Source: Herbaspirillum sp. ST 5-3
GTDB taxonomy: Bacteria; Pseudomonadota; Gammaproteobacteria; Burkholderiales; Burkholderiaceae_D
Length of the DNA: 64,000 bases
Direction: 5' to 3'
Assembly: GCF_004804275.1 (NCBI RefSeq)
Contig: NZ_STGI01000008.1
Coordinates: 124,001 to 188,000 of the forward strand
In this document: one piece after another, positions 21,442 through 29,561 of the stretch
How positions within the stretch are numbered: position 1 is the first letter of the stretch
Layout: each line of letters starts with the position of its first letter
Notes under the pieces: generated by a model
What the model was told of the DNA's origin: nothing
Seen by the model: only the letters and a program-made list of their open reading frames with translations
The model's database searches: none
Program-made: the position numbers and the translations under genes

Positions 21442-21517
21442 TGGTAGGCCGTGTAGGGATCGAACCTACGACCAACGGATTAAGAGTCCGCTGCTCTACC
21501 AGCTGAGCTAACGACCC
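21442..21517 (-). tRNA. tRNA-Lys (anticodon CTT)
   Basis: The minus strand folds as a complete 76-nt tRNA. The acceptor is GGGTCGT paired with ACGGCCT, with discriminator A and an encoded CCA. The D-loop is AGCTCAGCTGGTAGAGC and the anticodon loop is CTCTTAA, with anticodon CTT. The T-arm contains GGTTCGATCC. It pairs with the Lys codon AAG, as expected for a GC-rich genome. Confidence 0.97.
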
Positions 21518-21589
21518 AACGAGGACAAGATTATATCAATGGAGCGTGTTTCGGTCTACTCCCTGCCGTGAAAAAGTTCTCTTCGTGCA

Positions 21590-23401
21590 TCAGGTCAAGG
21601 CCGCCGTCACCTTCAGCACTTCATCGGCCGTCGTGACGCCTTCCTTGATCTTGAGCGCGCCCGCCACCCGCAAAGGCTTCATGCCGTCCTTGATGCTTTG
21701 CTGTGTCAGCGCGTGGATATCGGTTTCCTGCTTGATCAGCTTGGTAAAGGGTTGCGTGATGGTCAACAGTTCATACAGGCCGGTGCGGCCGCGATAACCG
21801 GTTTGCCGGCATTCCGGGCAGCCGACCGGGCGATAGATCCTGGCCGGCTTGGGCAGCTTCCAGCCTTCGGTCAGTCCGTCCCACACTTCATCGGACAGTT
21901 CGCCGTCCGGCTTCTTGCATTCGACACACAGCGTACGCACCAGGCGCTGCGCCATGATGCCGATCAGGGTTGCTTCAAGCAGGTAATACGGGACGCCGAG
22001 TTCCAGCAGACGCATGACGGCCGAGGGCGCATCGTTGGTGTGCAGGGTGGACAGCACCAGGTGGCCGGTCAGTGCGGCCTGGATGGCCATTTCGGCGGTT
22101 TCGAGGTCGCGGATTTCGCCGACCATGATGATGTCGGGATCCTGCCGCATCAGCGCGCGCACGCCGTCGGCGAAGGACAGGTCGATGCCGTGCTGAACCT
22201 GCATCTGGTTGAAGGAACCTTCCACCATTTCGATCGGGTCTTCCACCGTGCAGACATTGACCTCGGATGTCGCCAGCGCCTTGAGCGTGGTGTACAAGGT
22301 GGTGGTCTTGCCGGAGCCGGTCGGCCCGGTTACGAGAATGATGCCGTGCGGGCGCGTGGTGAGGCCGTCCCAGCGCTTGGCATCGTCCGGAGGGAAGCCA
22401 AGTTCCGGCAGTGTCTTCACCACGACTTCCGGGTCGAAAATACGCATCACCAGTTTTTCGCCAAAGGCGGTCGGCATGGTGGACAGGCGCAATTCGATTT
22501 CCTGTCCGCCGGCCGTGCGGGTCTTGATGCGGCCGTCCTGAGGGCGGCGTTTTTCGATCACGTCCATGCGGCCGAGCAGCTTGATGCGGGCGGTCATTGC
22601 GATCATGACGGCGGCCGGGACCTGGTACACCTGGTGCAGCACGCCGTCGATGCGGAAGCGGATCGCGCCGAGGTCGCGCTTGGGTTCGAGGTGGATATCC
22701 GACGCGCGCTGTTCGAACGCGTACTGCCACAACCAGTCGACGATGTTGACGATGTGCTGGTCGTTGGCGTCGAGCTGCTTGTCGCTCTTGCCGAGCTCGA
22801 CCAGTTGCTCGAAGTTGTTGCGCAGCGCGAGGTCGTGCGTGTTGGACTTGTTCGCGCCCTTGATCGATTTCGCGAGGGTGAAGAATTGCGCGGTGTACTG
22901 CGCGATGTCGAGCGGATTGGCGATGACCAGCTTGACGTTGCGGCGCGTGATCTTGGCGATTTCCGCTTCCCATTCGACGAGAAACGGCTCACAAGTCGCG
23001 ATCACGACTTCCGTCATCGTCAATTCCACCGGCAGGATGTTGAAGCGCGTGGCATAGGTCGCCGACATGACATCCGCCACCTTGGTGAAGTCGATCTTGA
23101 GCGGATCGATGCGGTAGAACGGCAGCTTGACCTTGGCTGCCATCCATTCGCTCAGCCAGTCCAGCGTCAGCAGCTTGTGCGGCGGCAGCGCCGACTGCAA
23201 CTTGCATTGCGCCACCGCGCTCAAGGGGTGCATCGCGATCGACGCATTCCTGAGCAGTGCCTGCGCCTGGTTGTAGGCGGTTTTCGCGGTCGGCTTTTCC
23301 ACGATTCCGTCGGCGAGCAGCCAACTGAAGACCTGGTGCAGGTCGAGCGCCTTCGATGCCTTGTGCGGAGGAGATTCGTGCTGCTCGAGTCTGGCATTCA
23401 T
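21590..23401 (-). CDS. GspE/PulE/PilB-family secretion or pilus assembly ATPase
   Basis: The 603-residue protein combines an N-terminal T2SSE_N-like region with an AAA-type ATPase core. Walker A is GPTGSGKTT at 359-367. The Asp box lies near MVGEIRDLETAEMA, and the His box is STLHTND. Near the C-terminus, CVECKK and CPECRQTGYRG form a tetracysteine zinc site as in GspE and PilB. These ATPases drive type II secretion or type IV pilus extension from the inner membrane. The ATG at 23401 is preferred over an upstream Met because AGGAG precedes it. No other pilus or secretion genes are in the window, so its machine cannot be named. Confidence 0.88.
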   Translation of the reverse strand: MNARLEQHESPPHKASKALDLHQVFSWLLADGIVEKPTAKTAYNQAQALLRNASIAMHPLSAVAQCKLQSALPPHKLLTLDWLSEWMAAKVKLPFYRIDPLKIDFTKVADVMSATYATRFNILPVELTMTEVVIATCEPFLVEWEAEIAKITRRNVKLVIANPLDIAQYTAQFFTLAKSIKGANKSNTHDLALRNNFEQLVELGKSDKQLDANDQHIVNIVDWLWQYAFEQRASDIHLEPKRDLGAIRFRIDGVLHQVYQVPAAVMIAMTARIKLLGRMDVIEKRRPQDGRIKTRTAGGQEIELRLSTMPTAFGEKLVMRIFDPEVVVKTLPELGFPPDDAKRWDGLTTRPHGIILVTGPTGSGKTTTLYTTLKALATSEVNVCTVEDPIEMVEGSFNQMQVQHGIDLSFADGVRALMRQDPDIIMVGEIRDLETAEMAIQAALTGHLVLSTLHTNDAPSAVMRLLELGVPYYLLEATLIGIMAQRLVRTLCVECKKPDGELSDEVWDGLTEGWKLPKPARIYRPVGCPECRQTGYRGRTGLYELLTITQPFTKLIKQETDIHALTQQSIKDGMKPLRVAGALKIKEGVTTADEVLKVTAALT

Positions 23402-23426
23402 GGCGGTTACTCCTGGAAATATTTTC

Positions 23427-24254
23427 CTATCGTACCAATTGCCAGGCCTTAAGGCCATTTACCCAGGATTTTGTGGGCAATCGTGTGGCGTCGGTGATCT
23501 CGGCGGCCCGTTCGTAAAGTGCCGGAAAGTCAAGTTTCGGCGCCTTTTTGAAACCGATGGCGACCACATTGCCTTCATGCACGGGAGGCAGGCACATCAC
23601 CTCGTCGAAGGCAAAGCGCATTGCCTTCAGGTTTTTCCCATAGCTAGGATGGTCGCCGAACAGGTTGACGGTCATGATGCCTTCCGGCGTCAGGCAGGCT
23701 TCGCAAGCCTGGTAGAACTCCGCGGTATCCAGTACCGGGCCCTTTACCGTGGCGTCATACAGGTCGGCCTGAATGACATCGATCTTGCCGTGATTGGCTT
23801 CATCCACCACGAAATCCATCGCGTCCATTTCGATGGTCGACAGGCGCTCGTCGTCGAGGGGCAGGCGGAACATGGAATGGCAGGCAATGATCACCGCCGG
23901 ATTCAGCTCGACCGCGGTGACTTGCGCTTGCGGAAACTGGCGGTAGCAGAACTTGGTCAATGCACCCGTGCCGAGGCCGAGCTGGACGATATGCTGCGGT
24001 TCCCGGATGAACAGCATCCACGCCATCATTTGCTGGGCGTATTCCAGCTCGATCCAGTCGGGCTTGCGGATGCGCATTGCGCCCTGCACCCATTCGTTGC
24101 CGAAGTGCAGATAGACCACGCCGTTTTCTTCGGACAGCGTGATGGGGGCGAATTTGGGCTTGCGCGGCTTGGGGGCGGCTTTGGTTGTCGAACCTGCGCG
24201 CGGACCGTCTTTGCGGTTGGATTGCGCTTCGATGGACTTTCGTTTGATCAGCAT
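23427..24254 (-). CDS. Spermidine-synthase-like (SpeE-fold) methyltransferase-type protein
   Basis: The 275-residue protein has a SpeE-like fold. A basic N-terminal tail (about 35 residues) precedes a short beta region, then QLGLGTGALTKF (about 90-101), TAVELNPAVI and DAMDFV. The GGGDG loop and the catalytic Asp region of true spermidine synthases are not conserved: GLGTGAL stands in place of GGGDG, and QADLYD is at the later site. It probably binds SAM or decarboxylated SAM, but its reaction is unknown. It lies 25 bp upstream of the GspE-like gene on the same strand. Confidence 0.75.
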   Translation of the reverse strand: MLIKRKSIEAQSNRKDGPRAGSTTKAAPKPRKPKFAPITLSEENGVVYLHFGNEWVQGAMRIRKPDWIELEYAQQMMAWMLFIREPQHIVQLGLGTGALTKFCYRQFPQAQVTAVELNPAVIIACHSMFRLPLDDERLSTIEMDAMDFVVDEANHGKIDVIQADLYDATVKGPVLDTAEFYQACEACLTPEGIMTVNLFGDHPSYGKNLKAMRFAFDEVMCLPPVHEGNVVAIGFKKAPKLDFPALYERAAEITDATRLPTKSWVNGLKAWQLVR

Positions 24255-24287
24255 GGGGAAGAAGGGTGACAGCGAGTTTCCGTCATT

Positions 24288-24779
24288 CTACAGAATGATG
24301 TTGCTCCAAAGCGCCAGTTTCTGTTCGAAGGACAGCTGTGCATTGGCCGGCGAGGAGGAGGGCAGCAATCGTGTTTCGAAGCCGGCTGCCGCGAATTGGA
24401 CCTCGTACCTGCCTGAGGTCTTGCCGTTGAAGCAAACCCTTTCCAGCGCAGGACATTGCTGTTTCAACATGACGAAGTCATTGGCTTGCGCGCGGCGAAT
24501 GGCGGTATCGAGGCTGCCTTCGCGTTCGCAGGCGGCAATCACGTCCCACAGGCCGATGCGATGCGCGAGGAGTCGCTGCAGCCGTTGCGGATAAGGCAAG
24601 CTCACGAGTTCCTCGCCGAGCACGGCCGATAACAGGCGCCAGAACTGGTTACGCGGATGGGCGTAGTACTGTTGCGCCGCCAGCGAGGCCTCGCCGGGAA
24701 AACTGCCGAGGATCAGGATGCGGGTGGAGCGGTCGAGTACCGGCGGGAAGCCGGCGAGCAAGGCGGATGGTACGGTCAT
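24288..24779 (-). CDS. Hypoxanthine-DNA glycosylase (UDG family 6)
   Basis: The 163-residue protein has GSFPGEASL at 25-33, YYAHPRNQFW at 38-47 and LPSSSPAN near residue 139. This combination is typical of the UDG superfamily 6 enzymes that excise hypoxanthine (deaminated adenine) from DNA. It should initiate base-excision repair in the cytosol. Length fits the family. It is 33 bp upstream of the SpeE-like gene and on the same strand. A G:T/U mismatch glycosylase (Mug) is a less likely alternative. Confidence 0.88.
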   Translation of the reverse strand: MTVPSALLAGFPPVLDRSTRILILGSFPGEASLAAQQYYAHPRNQFWRLLSAVLGEELVSLPYPQRLQRLLAHRIGLWDVIAACEREGSLDTAIRRAQANDFVMLKQQCPALERVCFNGKTSGRYEVQFAAAGFETRLLPSSSPANAQLSFEQKLALWSNIIL

Positions 24780-24816
24780 GCAGGCATTTTACTGCTGCAC
24801 AAATCCTGCCGGCGCT

Positions 24817-25401
24817 CTAAGGCTTCAGTGCATTCCATGCCGCGTCCGCAAAAATTTCGCGGTAGGCCTTGATGTCCGTCTTGGCTCGTCCCGACAACCA
24901 TAGGCGCGCATAGTCATGCGCCGGGCCGATGATGATTGATCCATAACATTCCATCGGCAGCTTTTTCAGCCCGCCGCTCTCGATATGCGGCTGGAACCAG
25001 CGCAGCACATTTGATATATGGCTGCGGGTGCGCGCTTCCAGTTCGGCTGCCATCTCGCTCTTGGCCAATACGCCCCGGTTGTACAGCACAAAGCGCGCCT
25101 TCTCCGGATGGGATGAAACCCAGTCGATGTAGGCATAGGCGATGGCTTTGACGCCGCCTTCCACGTTTTTCGCCGATGCCATCAGGCGCTGCTGGTATTC
25201 AGCGTGGCTGGCCAGCGCGTCGACATAGAGTGCGGCGGCAATACTTTCCTTGCTGCCGAAGTGGTGATACATGCTGCCGACGCTGGCTTGCGAGCGCTCC
25301 CGGATCATTTCGATTGTCGTTGCCTCGATGCCGTGTTCCGTAAAGCAGCTCAACGCTGCGTCCAGGATTTCCTGTTTTCTGCTTTTCTTTGCTGTCGTCA
25401 T
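24817..25401 (-). CDS. TetR-family transcriptional repressor
   Basis: The 194-residue protein starts MTTAKKSRKQEILDAAL. The N-terminal HTH runs ATTIEMIRERSQASVGSMYHHFGSKESI, and a C-terminal ligand/dimerisation domain follows. The ATG at 25401 is chosen because TetR proteins typically start a few residues before the first helix; an upstream in-frame Met at 25416 is possible. It is divergent from the thioesterase-like gene. The operator at 25421-25450 is placed to repress both directions. The ligand is unknown, but the neighbours suggest an acyl or ester compound. Confidence 0.9.
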   Translation of the reverse strand: MTTAKKSRKQEILDAALSCFTEHGIEATTIEMIRERSQASVGSMYHHFGSKESIAAALYVDALASHAEYQQRLMASAKNVEGGVKAIAYAYIDWVSSHPEKARFVLYNRGVLAKSEMAAELEARTRSHISNVLRWFQPHIESGGLKKLPMECYGSIIIGPAHDYARLWLSGRAKTDIKAYREIFADAAWNALKP

Positions 25402-25420
25402 GGCGATTAGAGTCATTTGA

Positions 25421-25450
25421 CTAGAATTATATTCTAGAATAATGTTCTAG
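25421..25450. promoter_or_regulatory. Symmetric operator, three CTAGAAT-type half-sites
   Basis: CTAGAATTATATTCTAG (25421-25437) is a perfect 17-bp palindrome. A second, near-perfect one (CTAGAATAATGTTCTAG, 25434-25450) shares its last CTAG. The CTAG cores are therefore 13 bp apart. The site is 20 bp upstream of tetR and about 100 bp upstream of the divergent gene. TetR binding is inferred from position and symmetry. Confidence 0.75.
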
Positions 25451-25553
25451 TTGAGCTGTTTCAAGAGAACACCTTAGCCCAGGAAAACTGGTGCGGTAAA
25501 GCTATATCGACTAAAAGCCCGGCCCCTGGCCATATCAACCAAAGGAGACGACC

Positions 25554-25988
25554 ATGAATCAAACATTAGGCATGTACCAAAAGATGGGAAATCAGGCGTT
25601 CAGCAAGGCGGTCACTGAATTTGCGCCGTACTTTGCCACCATCGATCCGACGTTTACCGAACTGCGTCCCGGCTTTGCGGAGGTTACTTTCGCCAATCGC
25701 CGCGCGGTGCACAACCATCTCGGTACCGTGCATGCGATCGCACTTTGCAATGCGGCCGAACTGGCGGCGGGCACCATGACAACGGTATCGATTCCCGACG
25801 GTCGCCAATGGATCCCGGTCGGCATGACGGTGCAATACCTTGCCAAGGCAAAGACCGATGTGCGGGTCGTCGCCGACGGGGAAAACGTGGCCTGGGAGCA
25901 GACAGGCAATGTTGAGGTGCCGGTCGACGCCTATGATACGGACGGGCGGCATGTCTTCACGGCCCGGATCATGATGAACCTGAAGTAA
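25554..25988 (+). CDS. DUF4442-type hotdog-fold protein, thioesterase-like
   Basis: The 144-residue protein has the hotdog pattern HNHLGTVHAIALCNAAELAAG (residues about 57-77) and a C-terminal ARIMMNLK. Proteins of this DUF4442-like group are related to acyl-CoA thioesterases, but substrate and reaction are undefined. An AAGGAG lies eight bases before the ATG. It is the first gene of the probable TetR-controlled set. Confidence 0.75.
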   Translation: MNQTLGMYQKMGNQAFSKAVTEFAPYFATIDPTFTELRPGFAEVTFANRRAVHNHLGTVHAIALCNAAELAAGTMTTVSIPDGRQWIPVGMTVQYLAKAKTDVRVVADGENVAWEQTGNVEVPVDAYDTDGRHVFTARIMMNLK

Positions 25989-26024
25989 GTCGCGTTTCTG
26001 ACTAATTCATACTTGGAGTTGACC

Positions 26025-26918
26025 ATGGAACCGATCATTCTCAGCGCAAAGGATGGATTCAATCTTGCCGCTCACCGCTTCGCGCCGCCAGGGAGGGCCA
26101 AAGCAGTGATCGTGTTGCCGGCCGCGATGGGCGTGAAGCAGGAATTCTATTTCCCCTTTGCGCGCTTTCTCGCGCAGCAGGGTTTCGCCGTCCTGACCTT
26201 CGATTATCGCGGCGCCGGAGCGTCGGTGCCCGCGCGGTTCAGACACTCGCTGCGCGGTTTCAAGGCAGACCTGTTCGACTGGGCCGAGGACTACAACACC
26301 GCCGTGCGCGCAGCCAAGAAATGGCAGCGCGATATGCCGTTGCTGGTGATCGGCCACTCGCTCGGCGGCCAGTTGCCCGGCCTGCTGCCGGATAACCACC
26401 TGATCGACGGCATTATCACCGTCGCCGCCGGCAGCGGCTATTGGCGCGACAACGCGCCGCAGTTGAAGCGCTTCGTGTGGATCATGTGGTATTTCGCGGT
26501 GCCGGTGTACACGCGCTTGTTCGGCTATTTTCCCGGCAAGAAGCTGAAGAAGGTCGGCGATCTGCCGAAGGGCGTGATTTTCCAGTGGGCGCGGTGGTGC
26601 AAGAGCCCGCACTACGTGGTCGACGGCAAGGGCGCACCGATTCGGGCCGGCTTCGAGAACATTCGCGTTCCGCTTCTTTCCATCAGTTTTACCGACGATG
26701 AAATGATGAGCCGGCGCAGCATCGACAGCCTGCACGATTTTTACAGCAACGCGCCGGTCGAGCGTTGGCATATCGCGCCGCAAACCATACAGGCGAAGCG
26801 CATCGGTCACTTCGGTTTCTTCCGCCAGGAGTTTCAGTCGACATTGTGGAAGCAGGCACTGGAGTGGTTGGAGCAGCGTGCACGGCATACGGACTTCCGC
26901 AGCTCGCGTCTGGCATGA
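26025..26918 (+). CDS. Alpha/beta hydrolase (serine hydrolase)
   Basis: The 297-residue protein has LTFDYRGAGAS near residue 61 and the nucleophile elbow GHSLGGQ near 113-119, typical of alpha/beta hydrolases. The C-terminal RIGHFGFFR supplies the catalytic His. It probably hydrolyses an ester or thioester; no signal peptide is visible. The ATG at 26025 is preferred over the TTG twelve bases earlier, because TGGAG stands at the right distance. It follows the thioesterase-like gene by 36 bp. Confidence 0.85.
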   Translation: MEPIILSAKDGFNLAAHRFAPPGRAKAVIVLPAAMGVKQEFYFPFARFLAQQGFAVLTFDYRGAGASVPARFRHSLRGFKADLFDWAEDYNTAVRAAKKWQRDMPLLVIGHSLGGQLPGLLPDNHLIDGIITVAAGSGYWRDNAPQLKRFVWIMWYFAVPVYTRLFGYFPGKKLKKVGDLPKGVIFQWARWCKSPHYVVDGKGAPIRAGFENIRVPLLSISFTDDEMMSRRSIDSLHDFYSNAPVERWHIAPQTIQAKRIGHFGFFRQEFQSTLWKQALEWLEQRARHTDFRSSRLA

Positions 26919-26996
26919 CTGCGCGTAGCAAAGTGCGTTGAATCGTGCACTGAGCCATGCAGGATCTGCCCGAGCCCCAGGAGGAAGGAAGACTTC

Positions 26997-27326
26997 ATGA
27001 AGCACTATTCTGTCGCAGAAATCGACATCACCGACCGGAATTGGGTTGCTGCCTATGTCAACGACGTCACGCCGCTGGTCGAGCGCTTTGGTGGCCGCTA
27101 TCTGGCGCGCACGCCAAACGCCGAGAAGATCGAGGGGCAACGGAAGCCGCCCCAGATTTTCCTGATCATCGAATGGCCGTCGAGAGAGGCAGCGATGGCC
27201 TTCTATGAGAGCGATCAGTACCGGCCCTATCGCATGAGCCGTATGGCGGGAGCAAGCAGCGAATTTGCGCTGGTGAAGGGGGAGGACATCAACCGGCTGG
27301 CGCAGATGGGCGACGAGTCGCGATGA
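26997..27326 (+). CDS. DUF1330 family protein
   Basis: The 109-residue protein has the dimeric alpha-beta-barrel pattern of DUF1330, with FGGRYLAR, IIEWPSREAAMAFYES and YRPYR. Its function is unknown; the family shares the fold of small monooxygenases and EthD-like proteins. A good GGAAGGAAGACTTC leader precedes the ATG. It is the last of the three genes facing tetR. Its stop codon abuts the htpG terminator. Confidence 0.85.
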   Translation: MKHYSVAEIDITDRNWVAAYVNDVTPLVERFGGRYLARTPNAEKIEGQRKPPQIFLIIEWPSREAAMAFYESDQYRPYRMSRMAGASSEFALVKGEDINRLAQMGDESR

Positions 27327-27356
27327 AAAAACGGGCTGCCGAAATCGGCAGCCCGT
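27325..27356 (-). terminator. Terminator of htpG, overlapping the end of the DUF1330 gene
   Basis: ACGGGCTGCCGA (27331-27342) pairs perfectly with TCGGCAGCCCGT (27345-27356). The complement of 27325-27331 supplies the U-run on the minus strand. The last bases of the convergent DUF1330 gene lie in the same element, so it may also stop that transcript. Confidence 0.85.
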
Positions 27357-27379
27357 TGCCCTGGGATCTTGGCGAGACC

Positions 27380-29293
27380 TTAGCGGCCCGGCATATCCAA
27401 CAGCATCTGATTCAAGCGCTTCACGAACCCTGCCGGGTCGTTCAGATTGCCGCCTTCCGCCAGCATCGCCTGATCGAACAGGATGTGCGACCAGTCGTCG
27501 AACTTCGCTTCCTCGTACTTCAAGCGCTGCACCAGCGGATGGTCGGGATTGATTTCGAGGATAGGCTTGTTCTCCGGCGCGTTCTGTCCCGCGGCCTTCA
27601 GCATGCGCAGCAGATTGCCGGACAGTTCATGCTCATCCGCGACCAGGCAGGCCGGCGAATCGGTCAGGCGGAAGGTGACGCGCACGTCTTTCGCCTTGTC
27701 GCCCAGCGCCGTCTTCATCTTTTCGACCAGTTCCTTGTACTGGTTCTCGGTTTCTTCGTGCTGCTTCTTCTCGGCCTCGTCTTCCAGCTTGCCGAGGTCC
27801 AGATCGCCCTTGGCCACCGACACCAGTTCCTTGCCTTCCACTTCATGCAGGAAGGACAGCATCCACTCGTCGACGCGATCCGTCATCAGCAGTACCTCGA
27901 CGCCTTTCTTGCGGAAGATTTCGAGATGCGGACTGTTCTTCGCCGCCGCGTAGGATTCGGCGGTGATGTAGAAGATCTTGTCCTGGCCTTCCTTCATGCG
28001 GCCGATGTAGTCGGCGAAGGAGACGTTCTGCACGTCGCTGTCGTTGTGCGTGGAAGCGAAGCGCAGCAGCTTGGCGATGCGATCCTTGTTGGCCTGGTCT
28101 TCGCCGATGCCTTCCTTGAGCACCTGGCCGAATTCCTTCCAGAAAGTGGTGTACTTGTCCTTCTGTTCCTGGTCCTCGCTGTTGGCCAGTTCTTCCAGCA
28201 AACCGAGCACGCGCTTGGTCGACCCTTCGCGGATGACGCGGATGTCGCGCGACTCCTGCAGGATCTCGCGCGAGACGTTCAGCGGCAGGTCGGCCGAGTC
28301 GATCACGCCCTTGATGAAGCGCAGGTAGATCGGCATCAGCTGCTCGGCGTCGTCCATGATGAATACGCGCTTCACATACAGCTTGATGCCGCTGCGCTTG
28401 TTGCGGTCCCACAGGTCGAAGGGGGCGCGCTTCGGAATGTACAGCAGCTGGGTGTATTCGCTGCGGCCTTCGACGCGGTTGTGTGTATAGGCGAGCGGGC
28501 CTTCGAAATCGTGCGAGACGTGCTTGTAGAACTCTTCGTACTGCTCCGGCGTAATGTCGGATTTGCTGCGCGACCACAGGGCGCTGGCCTGGTTGACGGT
28601 TTCGAACTCGTCCTTGATGACGGTTTCCTTCTTCTCCTCGTCCCATTCCTCTTTCTGCATCAGGATGGGCAGGGAAATGTGGTCGGAATACTTGCGGATG
28701 ATCGATTTCAATTTCCAGGACGACAGGAATTCGTCCTCGCCTTCGCGCAGATGCAGCGTGATGTCGGTGCCGCGCGACGGCTTGTCGATCGGCTCGACGC
28801 TGAAGTCGCCTTCGCCGGCCGATTCCCAGCGTACGCCCTGTGCGGCGGTGAGGCCGGCGCGGCGGGTTTCCACCGTGATCTTGTCGGCCACGATGAAGGC
28901 GGAATAGAAGCCGACACCGAACTGGCCGATCAGCGCCGCGTCCTTCTGCTGGTCGCCGGACAATTTCGAGAAAAATTCCTTGGTGCCCGACTTGGCGATG
29001 GTGCCGAGGTGTTCAATGGTTTCCTCGCGGCTCATGCCGATGCCGTTGTCGGAAATGGTGATGGTGCGCGCGGCCTTGTCGAAGGTGACTTTGATCTTCA
29101 GGTCCGGATCGTTTTCAAACAGGCTGGCGTTGTTCATTGCTTCGAAACGCAGCTTGTCCGTGGCGTCCGACGCGTTGGAGATCAATTCGCGCAGGAAAAT
29201 TTCCTTGTTGGAGTACAAGGAGTGAATCATCAGTTGCAGCAGTTGCTTGACTTCTGCCTGAAAACCCAGGGTTTGCTTTTCGGTGACAGCCAT
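27380..29293 (-). CDS. htpG: Chaperone HtpG (bacterial Hsp90)
   Basis: The 637-residue protein starts [19 protein letters not shown]. It has the GHKL ATP-binding segments ([36 protein letters not shown]), the middle domain and the C-terminal dimerisation domain, with family-typical length. HtpG is an ATP-dependent cytosolic chaperone. A sigma32-like promoter upstream suggests heat induction. It is monocistronic, ending in a strong terminator. Confidence 0.97.
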   Translation of the reverse strand: MAVTEKQTLGFQAEVKQLLQLMIHSLYSNKEIFLRELISNASDATDKLRFEAMNNASLFENDPDLKIKVTFDKAARTITISDNGIGMSREETIEHLGTIAKSGTKEFFSKLSGDQQKDAALIGQFGVGFYSAFIVADKITVETRRAGLTAAQGVRWESAGEGDFSVEPIDKPSRGTDITLHLREGEDEFLSSWKLKSIIRKYSDHISLPILMQKEEWDEEKKETVIKDEFETVNQASALWSRSKSDITPEQYEEFYKHVSHDFEGPLAYTHNRVEGRSEYTQLLYIPKRAPFDLWDRNKRSGIKLYVKRVFIMDDAEQLMPIYLRFIKGVIDSADLPLNVSREILQESRDIRVIREGSTKRVLGLLEELANSEDQEQKDKYTTFWKEFGQVLKEGIGEDQANKDRIAKLLRFASTHNDSDVQNVSFADYIGRMKEGQDKIFYITAESYAAAKNSPHLEIFRKKGVEVLLMTDRVDEWMLSFLHEVEGKELVSVAKGDLDLGKLEDEAEKKQHEETENQYKELVEKMKTALGDKAKDVRVTFRLTDSPACLVADEHELSGNLLRMLKAAGQNAPENKPILEINPDHPLVQRLKYEEAKFDDWSHILFDQAMLAEGGNLNDPAGFVKRLNQMLLDMPGR

Positions 29294-29337
29294 TTTTTCC
29301 TCAAAAGTCGATGATGGAACGATAATTTTTTACCAAT

Positions 29338-29364
29338 TATTGGGGCAGGTTGAAATATTTCAAG
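29338..29364 (-). promoter_or_regulatory. Sigma32-type heat-shock promoter of htpG
   Basis: On the minus strand CTTGAA (29364-29359) is followed after 13 bp by CCCCAATA (29345-29338). This is close to the sigma32 consensus CTTGAA-N(11-16)-CCCCATNT. It lies about 45 bp before the htpG ATG. Confidence 0.75.
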
Positions 29365-29561
29365 GCCCGCCGGGCAAGTTCAGCGTGTTGCCGATCGGAA
29401 GCGGACATTTCGATACAAATCTCTGACCGGCTGACAAGTGCCGGATACAAAAGGACGAGAATATTAGGCAAGTTTTGCGGATCGAAACAGACACATGCCT
29501 ATACGCAAGTTCCAGGCGCAGCGATACCATGGTGTCCGTCCGCCGTATTTAAGGGAATTTC

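Noticed and set aside
21238..21447. 69-codon plus-strand frame starting MLKMGILAKGG
   Set aside because: It runs through the tRNA-Lys terminator into the tRNA gene itself, so it is most likely chance.
21698..23452. 584-codon plus-strand frame over the GspE-like gene
   Set aside because: Shadow; the minus-strand protein has intact Walker and zinc motifs.
27323..29314. 663-codon plus-strand frame over htpG
   Set aside because: Antisense shadow of htpG; starts at the DUF1330 stop and within the htpG terminator, with no motif.
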